A stretch of DNA of 64,000 nt. Origin: Deltaproteobacteria bacterium. Lineage in GTDB: Bacteria > Myxococcota > XYA12-FULL-58-9 > JAFGEK01. The notes below the pieces were generated by a model, which made no database searches, had not been told where the DNA came from, and saw nothing but the letters and a program-made list of their open reading frames with translations. Shown in pieces: positions 17,769 through 27,182 of this stretch (the first letter of the stretch is position 1; every line of letters begins with the position of its first letter). Position numbers and translations under genes: made by a program. Where the stretch lies: assembly GCA_016931625.1 (NCBI GenBank), contig JAFGEK010000200.1, positions 1 to 64,000 of the forward strand, read 5' to 3'.

Positions 17769-20405
17769 TCACCCTACCCGTTCTTTCTCTAGCTTGGCAG
17801 ATTGCTCTTCATCAGCAAATTGCCCACTAACCGCTTCGTTAGATTGTGCCATTTCTGCAGTCTTGATTTTAATACGGTGGTCATGAAGCAGCTGCAAAAC
17901 AGCGGCAAGTACGGTAAACGAAACTATAAGTGTCGTGGTAAGACCCAAACAGGCAACAAATCCCATTGAATTCAAGCCTTGATGACTCGCCAGAGCAAGT
18001 GAGCCAAAACCAGATATTGCTGCCAAAGTCGATGAAGCCACGGCGGCGCCCACGGAACGCAACGCTACAATTGGCGAAGTACCCTCGAGAAAACGATGTA
18101 GCAAGTAAAGACCATGACTGACGCCAAAACCCAATAAAATTGGTAAAATGATGATATTCATAAAGTTGAGGCGATGGTCACTAAGCGCCATAATTCCAAG
18201 AGTCATAATCAGACCTACCCCTAAAGGTATAACTGAAGCTAACGCCAACTTGATCGAGCGAAAGTCCAAAAAATGCATTCCTAAAATCCAGATGGTCGTC
18301 AGAATTAAAGCTAATTTCCCATCCCAAATAACCATACGAGCTAGTTTGGCATATAAAATCGATAACCCCGCTGAACGAAATTCACGACCACTATTGGTGC
18401 GAATCACCCCGGTTTGGTCAGCAAAGACTAAAAGTTGTTTACCATCCATTAAATCGACACGCGGATAAATATAAGTTAGATAACCTTTATTTTCAGGTTT
18501 GGCTGTTGGCTGCTCGCGAAAACGCCGTATAAAGTCATCAGGTAAACCATTAACATTAAAAGGTCGCGCCGCCATAATTTTATTAAATAACGGCAACTTA
18601 GATTGTAATTTCTCAGGTACTAAAGAGGTATCGATTTCTTTAAGTTCTTCTTGCCATTCTTCAAGTATCTTGGCGTTATTTTTAGCATTTATTGGATCAG
18701 GCACAAATGAGTACATTGAAACTATTTGGTCTATAGTTGAATATTTGTCAGGGTGACCTTTTATTTCATCCCAAACTTCTTTGGCTTCTTCTTTCGTGCG
18801 TGTGTAAATAGCGGTGGGATCTGATGATATTTGAAAGCGATCGTTGATTTCGTCTTGTAGTCTTACTGAAGGTTCATCTTCTGGAATAAGCGCACGGGTA
18901 TTGTAATTAAACCGCACACCACTTGTTAACCGCTCACTTAAAGTAGCTTTTTTCCCCATAATGACTGGTACATCACGCCAAGGAATGGCGAAAACACACA
19001 AGATTAGCACAACTGCGGCTGCAATACTTAAAACCAATTTAGGATGAGGAATACGAATTTCACCACTCTGTTTTGCTGATAACGGCTCCATACGACCAAC
19101 TAACTTTTCGGGTAACTTGGGCCAACTCCGTCCTAACAAAGCTAGCACTGCGGGGGTAAATGAAAATAAAGTCAGACCAATAATAATGGTGCCAAAACCA
19201 GCAAGAAACCCAAATTGTGAAAAGCCACGAAATTGCGACAAAATTAAAATGAAAAATGAACCACCAGTAACTACTGCTGCTACCGTGGCTGGGCGGCCTG
19301 CATAAAAAAGTGCATCACGTATAGCCTGATCATATGGCTTGTTTAACCCCAGTTCGATACGCGTACGGTAAGTAAAATGAATTCCAAAATCGACGCCAAA
19401 GCCCATAAGTATGCCGCCTAGCATACTAGTAACCATGTTTAACTGACCGATTGTTATATAGGTGAATCCCATAGTTAAAATGGTACCCAATGCTGTGCCA
19501 AAGATGACAATGATACTCGGTGCCAAACGCCTAAAGAAAAGCAAGGTTATTAGAATTATTCCCAAAAAGGCAAAACCGGTAACCGGCTCAAGCGAACGAG
19601 CAATGGCATACGAATCGTCAACATTGGTCTTATATTGGCCGGTGTAACCATAGGCAATGGTGCCGTTTGAACCAATTAATTTATAGTCTTCAACTAACTT
19701 GATGCCATGCGGATTAGTTTTTGAATAATCGATAAATAATTTATCGAGGCGTTCAACTAAGTCTTTGGTGCGGCCTAGGTCATTAGCATCCCACATTGGT
19801 TTGATTAGCAAGATAATCATCTTGCGATCACCAGATATATAATAATCGTCAACAATACTTTTTTTGCCGACGTGATTATATTTTTCGATAAGGTCTTTAA
19901 GGTCGAGTTTGACTGGTTCTTTTTTAACTAATTCAAAGAAAAACGGACTGGCGCGCCGAATTTGGTCACGCACAAAATTCATAATACGTTTTTTGGCCTC
20001 TAATAGGTCTGCGGTTTTTACAAATAACACCATGTTTTCTTGAAAGAAATCGACCGGCACTTTGTAAGTAAGCGAACGAACATGTTCGTGGTCAGTCTCA
20101 ATAAGCGCAGCTAAATCATCGGCGGCGGTTTTTAGTTGTTTTTCGTTATCTGAACGTAAGGCTAAAATCAGGTGCCCAGTTCCCCCCACCATATCGATAA
20201 TTCGCTTAACTGCTTTGACTTCAAGCATTTCTTGCGAAATTAAGTCGAGTTGATTGGTATTTAGAGTTAAACGCGTGGCACTATAAAAAGAAGCTGTTCC
20301 TAAAACTAACAGCAGTAATAATACCTTACCTGGGTGTGTTACAATTAATCGAGCATATGCTTTGGCAATAGCATCAAATATTCGGCGTCGTTTTGTAGTT
20401 TTCAT
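17769..20405 (-). CDS. RND/MMPL-family exporter (HpnN-like)
   Basis: Large inner-membrane transporter of 878 residues built as two repeats of one membrane helix, a periplasmic domain and five helices. The first repeat has a helix at ~23-43, a periplasmic part to ~270, then VTGFAFLGIILITLLFF and GGILMGFGVDFGIHFTYR (~340). The second repeat contains the equivalent LPILLGFGVSHGLYLLHRFL near 770. The architecture is that of bacterial predicted exporters of the RND superfamily, including hopanoid transporter HpnN; the cargo here is unknown. No membrane-fusion or outer-membrane partner adjoins it, which is usual for HpnN/MMPL types. The C-terminal tail is charged. Confidence 0.85.
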   Translation of the reverse strand: MKTTKRRRIFDAIAKAYARLIVTHPGKVLLLLLVLGTASFYSATRLTLNTNQLDLISQEMLEVKAVKRIIDMVGGTGHLILALRSDNEKQLKTAADDLAALIETDHEHVRSLTYKVPVDFFQENMVLFVKTADLLEAKKRIMNFVRDQIRRASPFFFELVKKEPVKLDLKDLIEKYNHVGKKSIVDDYYISGDRKMIILLIKPMWDANDLGRTKDLVERLDKLFIDYSKTNPHGIKLVEDYKLIGSNGTIAYGYTGQYKTNVDDSYAIARSLEPVTGFAFLGIILITLLFFRRLAPSIIVIFGTALGTILTMGFTYITIGQLNMVTSMLGGILMGFGVDFGIHFTYRTRIELGLNKPYDQAIRDALFYAGRPATVAAVVTGGSFFILILSQFRGFSQFGFLAGFGTIIIGLTLFSFTPAVLALLGRSWPKLPEKLVGRMEPLSAKQSGEIRIPHPKLVLSIAAAVVLILCVFAIPWRDVPVIMGKKATLSERLTSGVRFNYNTRALIPEDEPSVRLQDEINDRFQISSDPTAIYTRTKEEAKEVWDEIKGHPDKYSTIDQIVSMYSFVPDPINAKNNAKILEEWQEELKEIDTSLVPEKLQSKLPLFNKIMAARPFNVNGLPDDFIRRFREQPTAKPENKGYLTYIYPRVDLMDGKQLLVFADQTGVIRTNSGREFRSAGLSILYAKLARMVIWDGKLALILTTIWILGMHFLDFRSIKLALASVIPLGVGLIMTLGIMALSDHRLNFMNIIILPILLGFGVSHGLYLLHRFLEGTSPIVALRSVGAAVASSTLAAISGFGSLALASHQGLNSMGFVACLGLTTTLIVSFTVLAAVLQLLHDHRIKIKTAEMAQSNEAVSGQFADEEQSAKLEKERVG

Positions 20406-20553
20406 CTAATTAATGCCACTAACGCATAAACGTAGGTAAATGCCAGAGGTAAGCGATTTTTTATCCATACTGCTTGTTAATGCTTAATTACCAAATTAAT
20501 ATAAATTAATAGCAACTATTTTTTAATAATTAAGGAGCATTTCTGATATATCT
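20406..20553. other. AT-rich gap with no recognised element
   Basis: 148 bases between the two minus-strand genes. It contains the leader of the exporter gene. I see no convincing terminator after the sensor gene, only AT-rich sequence. Confidence 0.4.
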
Positions 20554-23500
20554 CTAACCTTTAAAACCAACTACACGATTACGTCCTATGTTTAATTTTA
20601 AACTCTCGCAATTGGAGCATTTACCATTTTGAAAATCATGCCATTTGGTCGAGGAGTAACCACAACTTTTACAAGTTGTTTGCTTGGCTTGATAAAGAGC
20701 TTTATCAGCCATGTCGATTAATAATATGGCAATTTTTTCTTTAAGGGAATCAATGTATTCCCAATCAGCCTTGGTAACATCAACAACCTCAAATATCTCG
20801 TTCAACTTAGTTATTTTTAAATTATTGCTAATATATGATTCATTATCCGTAAGCGATGCTACACCAAAGCTTGCTGTTATAGAGAATGTTTTGTCGCCTT
20901 TATTAAAAGTTTGTTTTGCTATTAATTCGCATAATTTTTCAGCAGCAATCTGCGCCGCTTGCATATCAGCCTCTGGTAGCACTATAAGGAATTCTTCACC
21001 TCCAAAACGCCCAGCTCGATCATAACTACGCAACACTTTTGCAATTAATTTTCCGATAGAAGCAAGTACTATATCACCGGTCTGATGCCCATAAGTGTCA
21101 TTGCAATCTTTAAAATTGTCAATATCAAGAAAAATAACAGATATCTTTCTATAAATCCGCAGACATAATTTATCGAGTAAATAAGAAAAAATTGTTTGTT
21201 TGTTTGCTAAACCCGTCAGACTGTCGCTTGTTGCTTGTTTTAATATTTTTTTAAACTCCATATGTTTTTTCATGGCCGCATTAACATTAACAATGAACTC
21301 CCTTTCATTTAGCGGCTTTTTTAAAAAACCTATTGCTCCTTTAAGACGACGGTCAAGAATGATTTCTCGACTTGATACTGCGGTCATAAAAATAAAAGGC
21401 AGGTCAATAAAATCAGGATTGGTACATAATAAATCGTGTATTTGGTCGCCCCGCATTTTGGGCATATTGTAGTCACTTAAAACCAAATCAGGATGAGTAT
21501 TATAAATAGCTTCTATGCCAGCTTTACCATTATTGGCCAGCACATAATTGTTATAGTCGGCATTACGTAAGTATTCTTGTACTATCTCGAGTATATAGCA
21601 ATTATCATCAATTACTACGATTACTCCTTTTTTCGGATCAAATTCATTATCTCTATTTAATTGTCCGAAATGATATATCGGTTCATTATCATTAAGTCTT
21701 TCTAATAGACTTGTTTCAATAATGTCATGTGCCTGTTTATATTTTAGGTCAGATTGTTCAATTTCTGGTTCATATTGGCTTGTATTATCTATTACTAAAC
21801 CACTCGGTGGTATTTTATTAAGTTCAATAATAAAGTTAGCACCCTTGCCTAACCCCTCTGACTCTGCTCGTATAGTGCCACCCAGAAATCCCACCAGCTG
21901 GCGCGTAAAAACAAGACCGATACCAGTACCCTTATATAATCCACCTTGTGCTGAATCTAATTGCTCAAAACGATTAAATATTGTTTCAAGTTTATCCTTA
22001 GGAATACCAATACCATTATCAGCAATTTTTATTGCGAATCTGCTAACATCTTCAGAAAAAGAGATGGTTATTAGACCTTTATTGGGGTCTACATATTTAA
22101 TGGCATTTGAAAGAACGTTATGTAAAACTTCATCAAGTTTAACGGGGTCAGTATAAAAGTTTGAACTTCCCTCATAGGGGAAGTCAATTTTAATTTCAAT
22201 CGCTGAAGAAGATACGGCAGAACGAAAAAAATCTGCGGTTTTTATTAAATATTTTTTAATATCAATTTTTTGGATTTTTAATTTGACGCCTTGAGCGTCC
22301 ATTTTAGCTAATTCTAATAGCCTATCGATTATCTCTTTAAGTTTTAATGATGCGCTTACTATGGCTGAATATCGTTTTTTCACCATCGGTATTGAATATT
22401 CAGTCTCATTTTTAAGGCCTAATTCGGCGTTATTCAAAATAACCGTAAGTGGTGAACGAAAATCATGGGTGATATTTGCGAAAAAGTCATTTTTTAGGCT
22501 ATCAAGCTGCGATAGCTTTTCATTTGATTGTTCAAGAGCCACAGTTTTCTCTTGAATTTCTTGCATATTTTTAATTATTTTTGTCTGCGCTGAGCTTAAA
22601 TCGTTATTAATACGTCTAAGTGTGCTTAGCATTTTTGCTCCATAAATGGAGCTACATAATTGAGACGATAGTAAGTGAAATACACTTTCGTCTTCACTCT
22701 GTGGTTCAATTTCAAAAATTATGTAACCAACTAGTTCAAAATTGATATGCATGATAAACGACAGCAAAGTATGATTTGTTGTCTCATCAGCAAGCATTTT
22801 TGAAATTAAAGCTTTGCTTGATAGCTTATACCTTGCATCATTTTGAGATACACCTTGTTGATTTAAATAGATAAAGGTAGGTTTGCTTTCACCTTTTTCA
22901 AAGTTTTTTTGGTTATGAAGCACAATAAGACAATTAGTAACGCCGATCTTCCATAACCCGTTTTCAAATATATTTAAAATCTTTTGTAGATCTAAAGATG
23001 TAACAATGCCATGTCCGATTTCTTGCCTTATATACGAGTTTCCTTTTTCAATAGTTTGACTTAGCCCTAATGCACCCTCAATATTTTCTTGAATAACAAT
23101 TTGACTTTGTAGCCAAATATTACAGGTATTATTTATTTGTTTGGTTTGTTCTCCAAGATAAGGGGAAATAATCGCCCTAAATGTTAAAACCTCATCTTGA
23201 ATCGTATAAATATTTAAAATGTCTGAGATATTAGCATGAATTTTTTTCTCAATATACCTAATAAAACTTTGTCCATCAAAACTTTGCAGCTGCGTCTCGA
23301 ATGATTCTAAGAGTTCATCACTATTAAGTATATTTATTGATTTATTTAACTCATCAAGTAGTAATTGCCTGTTTGATATAAAATCTAAAGACTTAGTTTT
23401 CTGTGGTTGAGCGTTATGTATATATGCGCGTCCCACCTTCTCAGGCACACATCCGCAAGAACGTCTAATGTTGAGACTACCACCAAAGCTATTTGACATT

Positions 23501-24312
23501 GGTACATCTTCACCACGTAAAAGACGTGCAATAAGTTTTACCCCTTCGTAGCCTTGCTCGAAAAACGGATAATAAACAGAAGTAAGCGATGGGGTTGCAT
23601 ATCTGCCGCGCTCTCCATCTTCCCAACTGGTCAATGCAATGTCTTCGGGGATATTGAAACCTCTCCGCTTGAGTTCCTCTAATAGAAAAAACGCCTCATA
23701 TGTAAACATTGACATTATTACGTCGGGAATAATTTTCCTTTCATCTAATAGTATTTCGGCAATTCTTATGGCGCGTTTTTTAAATAACCAGTCGTTACAT
23801 TCTGTAAGAATATTGGCGTGAACTATCAATGAGTCGTCATATATCCCTCGTTGTTGCATAAACTTTACATATTCTTGATAACGGTCGTCTGGATTATGCG
23901 GTTCTATAAAAACGATACGACGAAATTGATGCTCATTATATAAATGTTCGAGTAGTTGATTAAAACAACCCTCACTCATACGAATAGATGGAACACCATT
24001 TATAACTCTACCTATACTAGCTATTGGGATAAAGAATCTCTCACGTATCATAGTGAGAAACTCTTTTTCACGATTCTGAATATCTCCACTCCAACCAAGA
24101 AACATCAATCCATCAGGATTAAACTCTTGCATTAGAGAAACAACGATTTCAAGCTGATCATTTAAACGGTTGGGATAAAGACTATTTTCAATAGAAAAAC
24201 GCACCAAATTTAAATCAAGCTCATTCGCCGCGCTCCTTGCACCAGAGAGCATACGTGTCTGATAATAATCAAACGCGTTTTCAGAAATGAAAGCGACTGT
24301 CTTTCGTTTCAT
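20554..24312 (-). CDS. LacI-type sensor / histidine kinase / receiver / GGDEF / zinc-ribbon protein
   Basis: Giant signalling protein, 1252 residues from the ATG at 24312; a TTG at 24378 in the same frame would add 22. In order: a LacI/PBP1-type ligand-binding domain (~1-290; RKTVAFISENAFDYYQTRML, IPEDIALTSWEDGERGRYAT) with no signal peptide; helical and GAF-like regions; a coiled coil (~565-610); HisKA with the phospho-histidine in NITHDFRSPLTVI (~615); HATPase (LHNVLSNAIKYV ~732, GTGIGLVFTRQ ~795); a receiver with DDN and phospho-aspartate in LSDYNMPKMRGD (~945); and GGDEF with GGEEF (~1104) and RxxD inhibitory site RSYD. Two CxxC pairs (CKSCG, CSNC) form a C-terminal zinc ribbon. No membrane helix is evident, so it probably senses a cytoplasmic small ligand and makes c-di-GMP. 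Confidence 0.88.
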   Translation of the reverse strand: MKRKTVAFISENAFDYYQTRMLSGARSAANELDLNLVRFSIENSLYPNRLNDQLEIVVSLMQEFNPDGLMFLGWSGDIQNREKEFLTMIRERFFIPIASIGRVINGVPSIRMSEGCFNQLLEHLYNEHQFRRIVFIEPHNPDDRYQEYVKFMQQRGIYDDSLIVHANILTECNDWLFKKRAIRIAEILLDERKIIPDVIMSMFTYEAFFLLEELKRRGFNIPEDIALTSWEDGERGRYATPSLTSVYYPFFEQGYEGVKLIARLLRGEDVPMSNSFGGSLNIRRSCGCVPEKVGRAYIHNAQPQKTKSLDFISNRQLLLDELNKSINILNSDELLESFETQLQSFDGQSFIRYIEKKIHANISDILNIYTIQDEVLTFRAIISPYLGEQTKQINNTCNIWLQSQIVIQENIEGALGLSQTIEKGNSYIRQEIGHGIVTSLDLQKILNIFENGLWKIGVTNCLIVLHNQKNFEKGESKPTFIYLNQQGVSQNDARYKLSSKALISKMLADETTNHTLLSFIMHINFELVGYIIFEIEPQSEDESVFHLLSSQLCSSIYGAKMLSTLRRINNDLSSAQTKIIKNMQEIQEKTVALEQSNEKLSQLDSLKNDFFANITHDFRSPLTVILNNAELGLKNETEYSIPMVKKRYSAIVSASLKLKEIIDRLLELAKMDAQGVKLKIQKIDIKKYLIKTADFFRSAVSSSAIEIKIDFPYEGSSNFYTDPVKLDEVLHNVLSNAIKYVDPNKGLITISFSEDVSRFAIKIADNGIGIPKDKLETIFNRFEQLDSAQGGLYKGTGIGLVFTRQLVGFLGGTIRAESEGLGKGANFIIELNKIPPSGLVIDNTSQYEPEIEQSDLKYKQAHDIIETSLLERLNDNEPIYHFGQLNRDNEFDPKKGVIVVIDDNCYILEIVQEYLRNADYNNYVLANNGKAGIEAIYNTHPDLVLSDYNMPKMRGDQIHDLLCTNPDFIDLPFIFMTAVSSREIILDRRLKGAIGFLKKPLNEREFIVNVNAAMKKHMEFKKILKQATSDSLTGLANKQTIFSYLLDKLCLRIYRKISVIFLDIDNFKDCNDTYGHQTGDIVLASIGKLIAKVLRSYDRAGRFGGEEFLIVLPEADMQAAQIAAEKLCELIAKQTFNKGDKTFSITASFGVASLTDNESYISNNLKITKLNEIFEVVDVTKADWEYIDSLKEKIAILLIDMADKALYQAKQTTCKSCGYSSTKWHDFQNGKCSNCESLKLNIGRNRVVGFKG

Positions 24313-24585
24313 GTTTTTAATAGTTATAAGCTTTCTCCCCACTTTTACTATTGTCCACGAATAGCCCCATGTTTTCAAACTTCGTAAGCAATAAGTTTAC
24401 TAATTCATAATTATAGAAAAAAAATAACGACTAACCTTGATATTAGAAAGGACTAAAATGTATAAGAGAATATTATGTATCTACTACCATCGCCTACATT
24501 TGCATATAGACTCTATTTGTGTTACAATTTATTACAATTAATCCTCTTAAAATAATTTTAACTATTTGACGTGGAGGATTGCCAC
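24313..24585. other. divergent intergenic region
   Basis: This AT-rich region between the minus-strand sensor and the plus-strand lipoprotein must hold both promoters. I see AT-rich runs and a TTGTGT-like hexamer near 24518 but no promoter pair I would defend. GGAGG at 24573-24577 is the ribosome-binding site of the lipoprotein gene. Confidence 0.4.
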
Positions 24586-26823
24586 ATGTTTCGTATATCT
24601 TGCATTGCTATGGCAGCGATGTTTTTTATCGGATGCCCGTTTGAAGAACAAAACCAAAAAGCAAACGTCATATTATGCAATACCGAATTTGATTGCCCTT
24701 CTAAAGCATATAAGTGTGATGATGGTTATTGCAGACTTGGCGGCAATGAATGTGAACAAGATGATAATTGCCAAAGCCCAGTTACTTCATGTCAACTATT
24801 AGCGGGCGCATATTGCAAGGCAGGATATTGTGTATACGAGTTACAAACCGCTGGTAGTGCCTGCCAACCAGATAACAAATGTTACACCAGCGGTACTTGC
24901 AACGAGCAAGGCGCTTGTGATCCAGATACTAAAAAACTCTGTGATATTACACCAGAGCCAGAATGCACCAATGACAATACCTTAATTGTTAGTAACCCTA
25001 TCGGTGAATGTATTGATGGTGAATGTGTTTATGCAACTTCAGAAAAAACCTGTGCATCTTGTCCTGGCTGTTTAAGTGGCTGCCTGCTTGATACTAACGA
25101 TGATGGTACTGTTGAAGAAGTTGCCTCTGGCATCAGCAAACCCGACAATAAATGCCTTATCTGTTCACCTGAGACTAGTAGGTCACGTTGGACCACCCGC
25201 CCTTGCTTTGACGAAAATAAATGTACTGATGATACTTGTGATCCAGATATTGGCTGCAAATATACACCAAACGATACTCATTGTAATGATGGTGTCGATT
25301 GTACAATCGATAGTTGCGATATTGTAAATGGATGTATGCATAACCCAGATCCAACGCGCTGTTCTGATGACATTTATTGTACCAATGATATTTGTGATAT
25401 AAAACAAGGGTGTCAATATTTTGCTGACAACAATCGCTGCAATGATAACGAAATTTGTACTATCGATGTCTGCATCGCCGATAGCGGCTGCGAAATAAAT
25501 TTTGATGGCGACTTATGTCATCATTTGGCCTTTAACGTAACCTTACCGAAAATTTTAGATCTTAATGCTCAATGGCCTACGTTTGAGGTGTATATAGAAG
25601 ATGCACAAAACAACTTAGTTTTAAATGCTAATCATCAAGTTAGCATTAAATTAATTAAGGGTACGGGCAAACTTGATGGTACAACTGAAGTAAATGCAAT
25701 TGCTGGCGTAGCTACTTTTAAAGAACTTAAATACGAAACCAAAAAAGAAATAGAAGAGATCGAAATAGAAGCAAGCGCAGCGCCATTTGCCAGTATTACC
25801 GCTAAGGTCAGATTTAAAAACAAGTATAATTCAAATATCTTTATTGCCGATTTAAAAAATGAAGCCATCCAGGTTTTCAGCGACAATGATTTTCAAAATC
25901 CAGTTCCCATGAATCTACCAACTGGCACACAATTAACTATACCTTACGGTTTTGCCTATGTCCCTTCTATTCCGGCCCCAAAAGCGGCTACTGATGTTTA
26001 CCTGATTATTAATAAAAACGCGCAGATCTATTTATACTTTGATGGTAAAGTGCAAACAATTATTACCCCACCATATGCAAAAAATCTGCATAGTATTGCA
26101 GTACATCCTTCAAATAAACTTGCTTACGTAGAAGCCGAAGGTGTTGGTGTAGTATTAGAAATTAAAGATAAAGACTTAGAGATTACTGAAGTAGAAAATA
26201 TACATATTGGCTATTACTTTACCCCAGATGGAACTAGGGCTTACAACGTCGTTGAAGGTATTAACCCCAGTCCTGCTACAGTATGGGTTACTAATACAGT
26301 TAGACATTTGAACATCGCAATAATTGATTTGCCCAAAGATACTATACCAAAAGGTTGTGCTATTACTGCAGACAGTACACGCATGTACATAACCGACTGG
26401 CAAAACAGTAAAATTCTGGTTTTAAATATTGATTCTAATAGCAAAGGGTTCCATACAGATATTCAAACAATAGAACTTAAAAGTAAAAACCCTAGCAGTA
26501 TTGCCCTAACCCCATTTAATGATTTTGCTTATATCGCTTATGATTCAGGTGGGGTAGATGTTCTTGATACTAATCCGCAAAACAACAGCTATCACCAAAT
26601 TATAAAAACAATTACCGATGCGGGCAGTTCTGGTGGAGAGCATAGTATTATGTCATCTGATTATGGCAATAAAATGTACGTAACCACTAACAAACCAACA
26701 GGCAAAACAAATTTATGGGTTATAGATAGTGACCCAAATTCAAAAGCGTTTAATGAAGTTAAAACTTACGAAATTAAAAATTATGCGCCATTTTTATGCG
26801 GGGTTACACCAATTAAAAAGTAG
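24586..26823 (+). CDS. cysteine-rich repeat and beta-propeller lipoprotein
   Basis: Predicted outer-membrane lipoprotein of 745 residues. The ATG at 24586 has GGAGG eight bases upstream; an in-frame GTG at 24571 overlaps that site and is rejected. The signal peptide MFRISCIAMAAMFFIGC ends at a lipobox-like cysteine. Residues ~30-310 are cysteine-rich, with at least four repeats of the form C-T/N-D-x-C-D-x-x-x-G-C (CTDDTCDPDIGC, CTIDSCDIVNGC, CTNDICDIKQGC, CTIDVCIADSGC). An Ig-like strand region follows (~315-410), then a YncE/NHL-like propeller with repeated VH/AYVxxE and MYITDWQNSKI-type blades. Such layouts are common in myxobacterial surface proteins. The function is unknown. Confidence 0.8.
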   Translation: MFRISCIAMAAMFFIGCPFEEQNQKANVILCNTEFDCPSKAYKCDDGYCRLGGNECEQDDNCQSPVTSCQLLAGAYCKAGYCVYELQTAGSACQPDNKCYTSGTCNEQGACDPDTKKLCDITPEPECTNDNTLIVSNPIGECIDGECVYATSEKTCASCPGCLSGCLLDTNDDGTVEEVASGISKPDNKCLICSPETSRSRWTTRPCFDENKCTDDTCDPDIGCKYTPNDTHCNDGVDCTIDSCDIVNGCMHNPDPTRCSDDIYCTNDICDIKQGCQYFADNNRCNDNEICTIDVCIADSGCEINFDGDLCHHLAFNVTLPKILDLNAQWPTFEVYIEDAQNNLVLNANHQVSIKLIKGTGKLDGTTEVNAIAGVATFKELKYETKKEIEEIEIEASAAPFASITAKVRFKNKYNSNIFIADLKNEAIQVFSDNDFQNPVPMNLPTGTQLTIPYGFAYVPSIPAPKAATDVYLIINKNAQIYLYFDGKVQTIITPPYAKNLHSIAVHPSNKLAYVEAEGVGVVLEIKDKDLEITEVENIHIGYYFTPDGTRAYNVVEGINPSPATVWVTNTVRHLNIAIIDLPKDTIPKGCAITADSTRMYITDWQNSKILVLNIDSNSKGFHTDIQTIELKSKNPSSIALTPFNDFAYIAYDSGGVDVLDTNPQNNSYHQIIKTITDAGSSGGEHSIMSSDYGNKMYVTTNKPTGKTNLWVIDSDPNSKAFNEVKTYEIKNYAPFLCGVTPIKK

Positions 26824-27182
26824 GCAAATTTGTAATACACATGATTAATCAATTAAAATAATCGTAACTACTCACCGCGCACCCGACGTCGGTGCCAGGA
26901 AATGCTATAAAAGAAACAAATGATGGTTTCGTAAGAAGTATCCAGAATTCAGGAGTTAGAATTCAGAACTCCTGTTTCTTAAGAGTTGCATTAGCTGTTC
27001 GTTAGGAGCTGTAACAACCATCTACAAATCAACTCTGTTATTCCTTTTATAACTGCTTCTACTGGCTTAAATAATTAGCCTATTTTCCCTATTAGAGATT
27101 TGCTTTAAACCACCTCTTGACATGAGCGACCTGATAAAGGCATTGGAGGCTCGGCCACATTCTATCATGGAGCCAACTTTCA
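26824..27182. other. 359-bp intergenic region with two palindromes, leader of purC
   Basis: 26879-26895 is a near-perfect palindrome (GCAC-C-CGACGTCG-GTGC), more GC-rich than its surroundings. 26950-26974 is a second hairpin (listed separately). The rest is AT-rich. A TTGACA at about 27117 is not followed by a good -10. I looked for a purine riboswitch before purC and found none of its conserved loops. Confidence 0.45.
26950..26974 (+). terminator. hairpin, possible terminator after the lipoprotein gene
   Basis: CAGGAGTT-AGAATTCAG-AACTCCTG gives an 8-bp perfect stem with a 9-base loop, followed by TTTCTT. The loop 9-mer AGAATTCAG also occurs just upstream (26943-26951), so this may be a small palindromic repeat serving as terminator. 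It lies ~125 bases after the lipoprotein stop. Confidence 0.4.

Noticed and set aside
17200-20405. Exporter plus dciA as a linked system
   Set aside because: They are convergent and functionally unrelated; no shared regulation is visible.
24376-24378. TTG start for the giant sensor protein
   Set aside because: The added 22 residues have no family support; the ATG at 24312 begins right at the first strand of the LacI-type domain. Neither start has a good ribosome-binding site, so this remains open.
26824-27182. Purine riboswitch upstream of purC
   Set aside because: I could not find the conserved three-way junction and loop sequences; only unrelated hairpins are visible.
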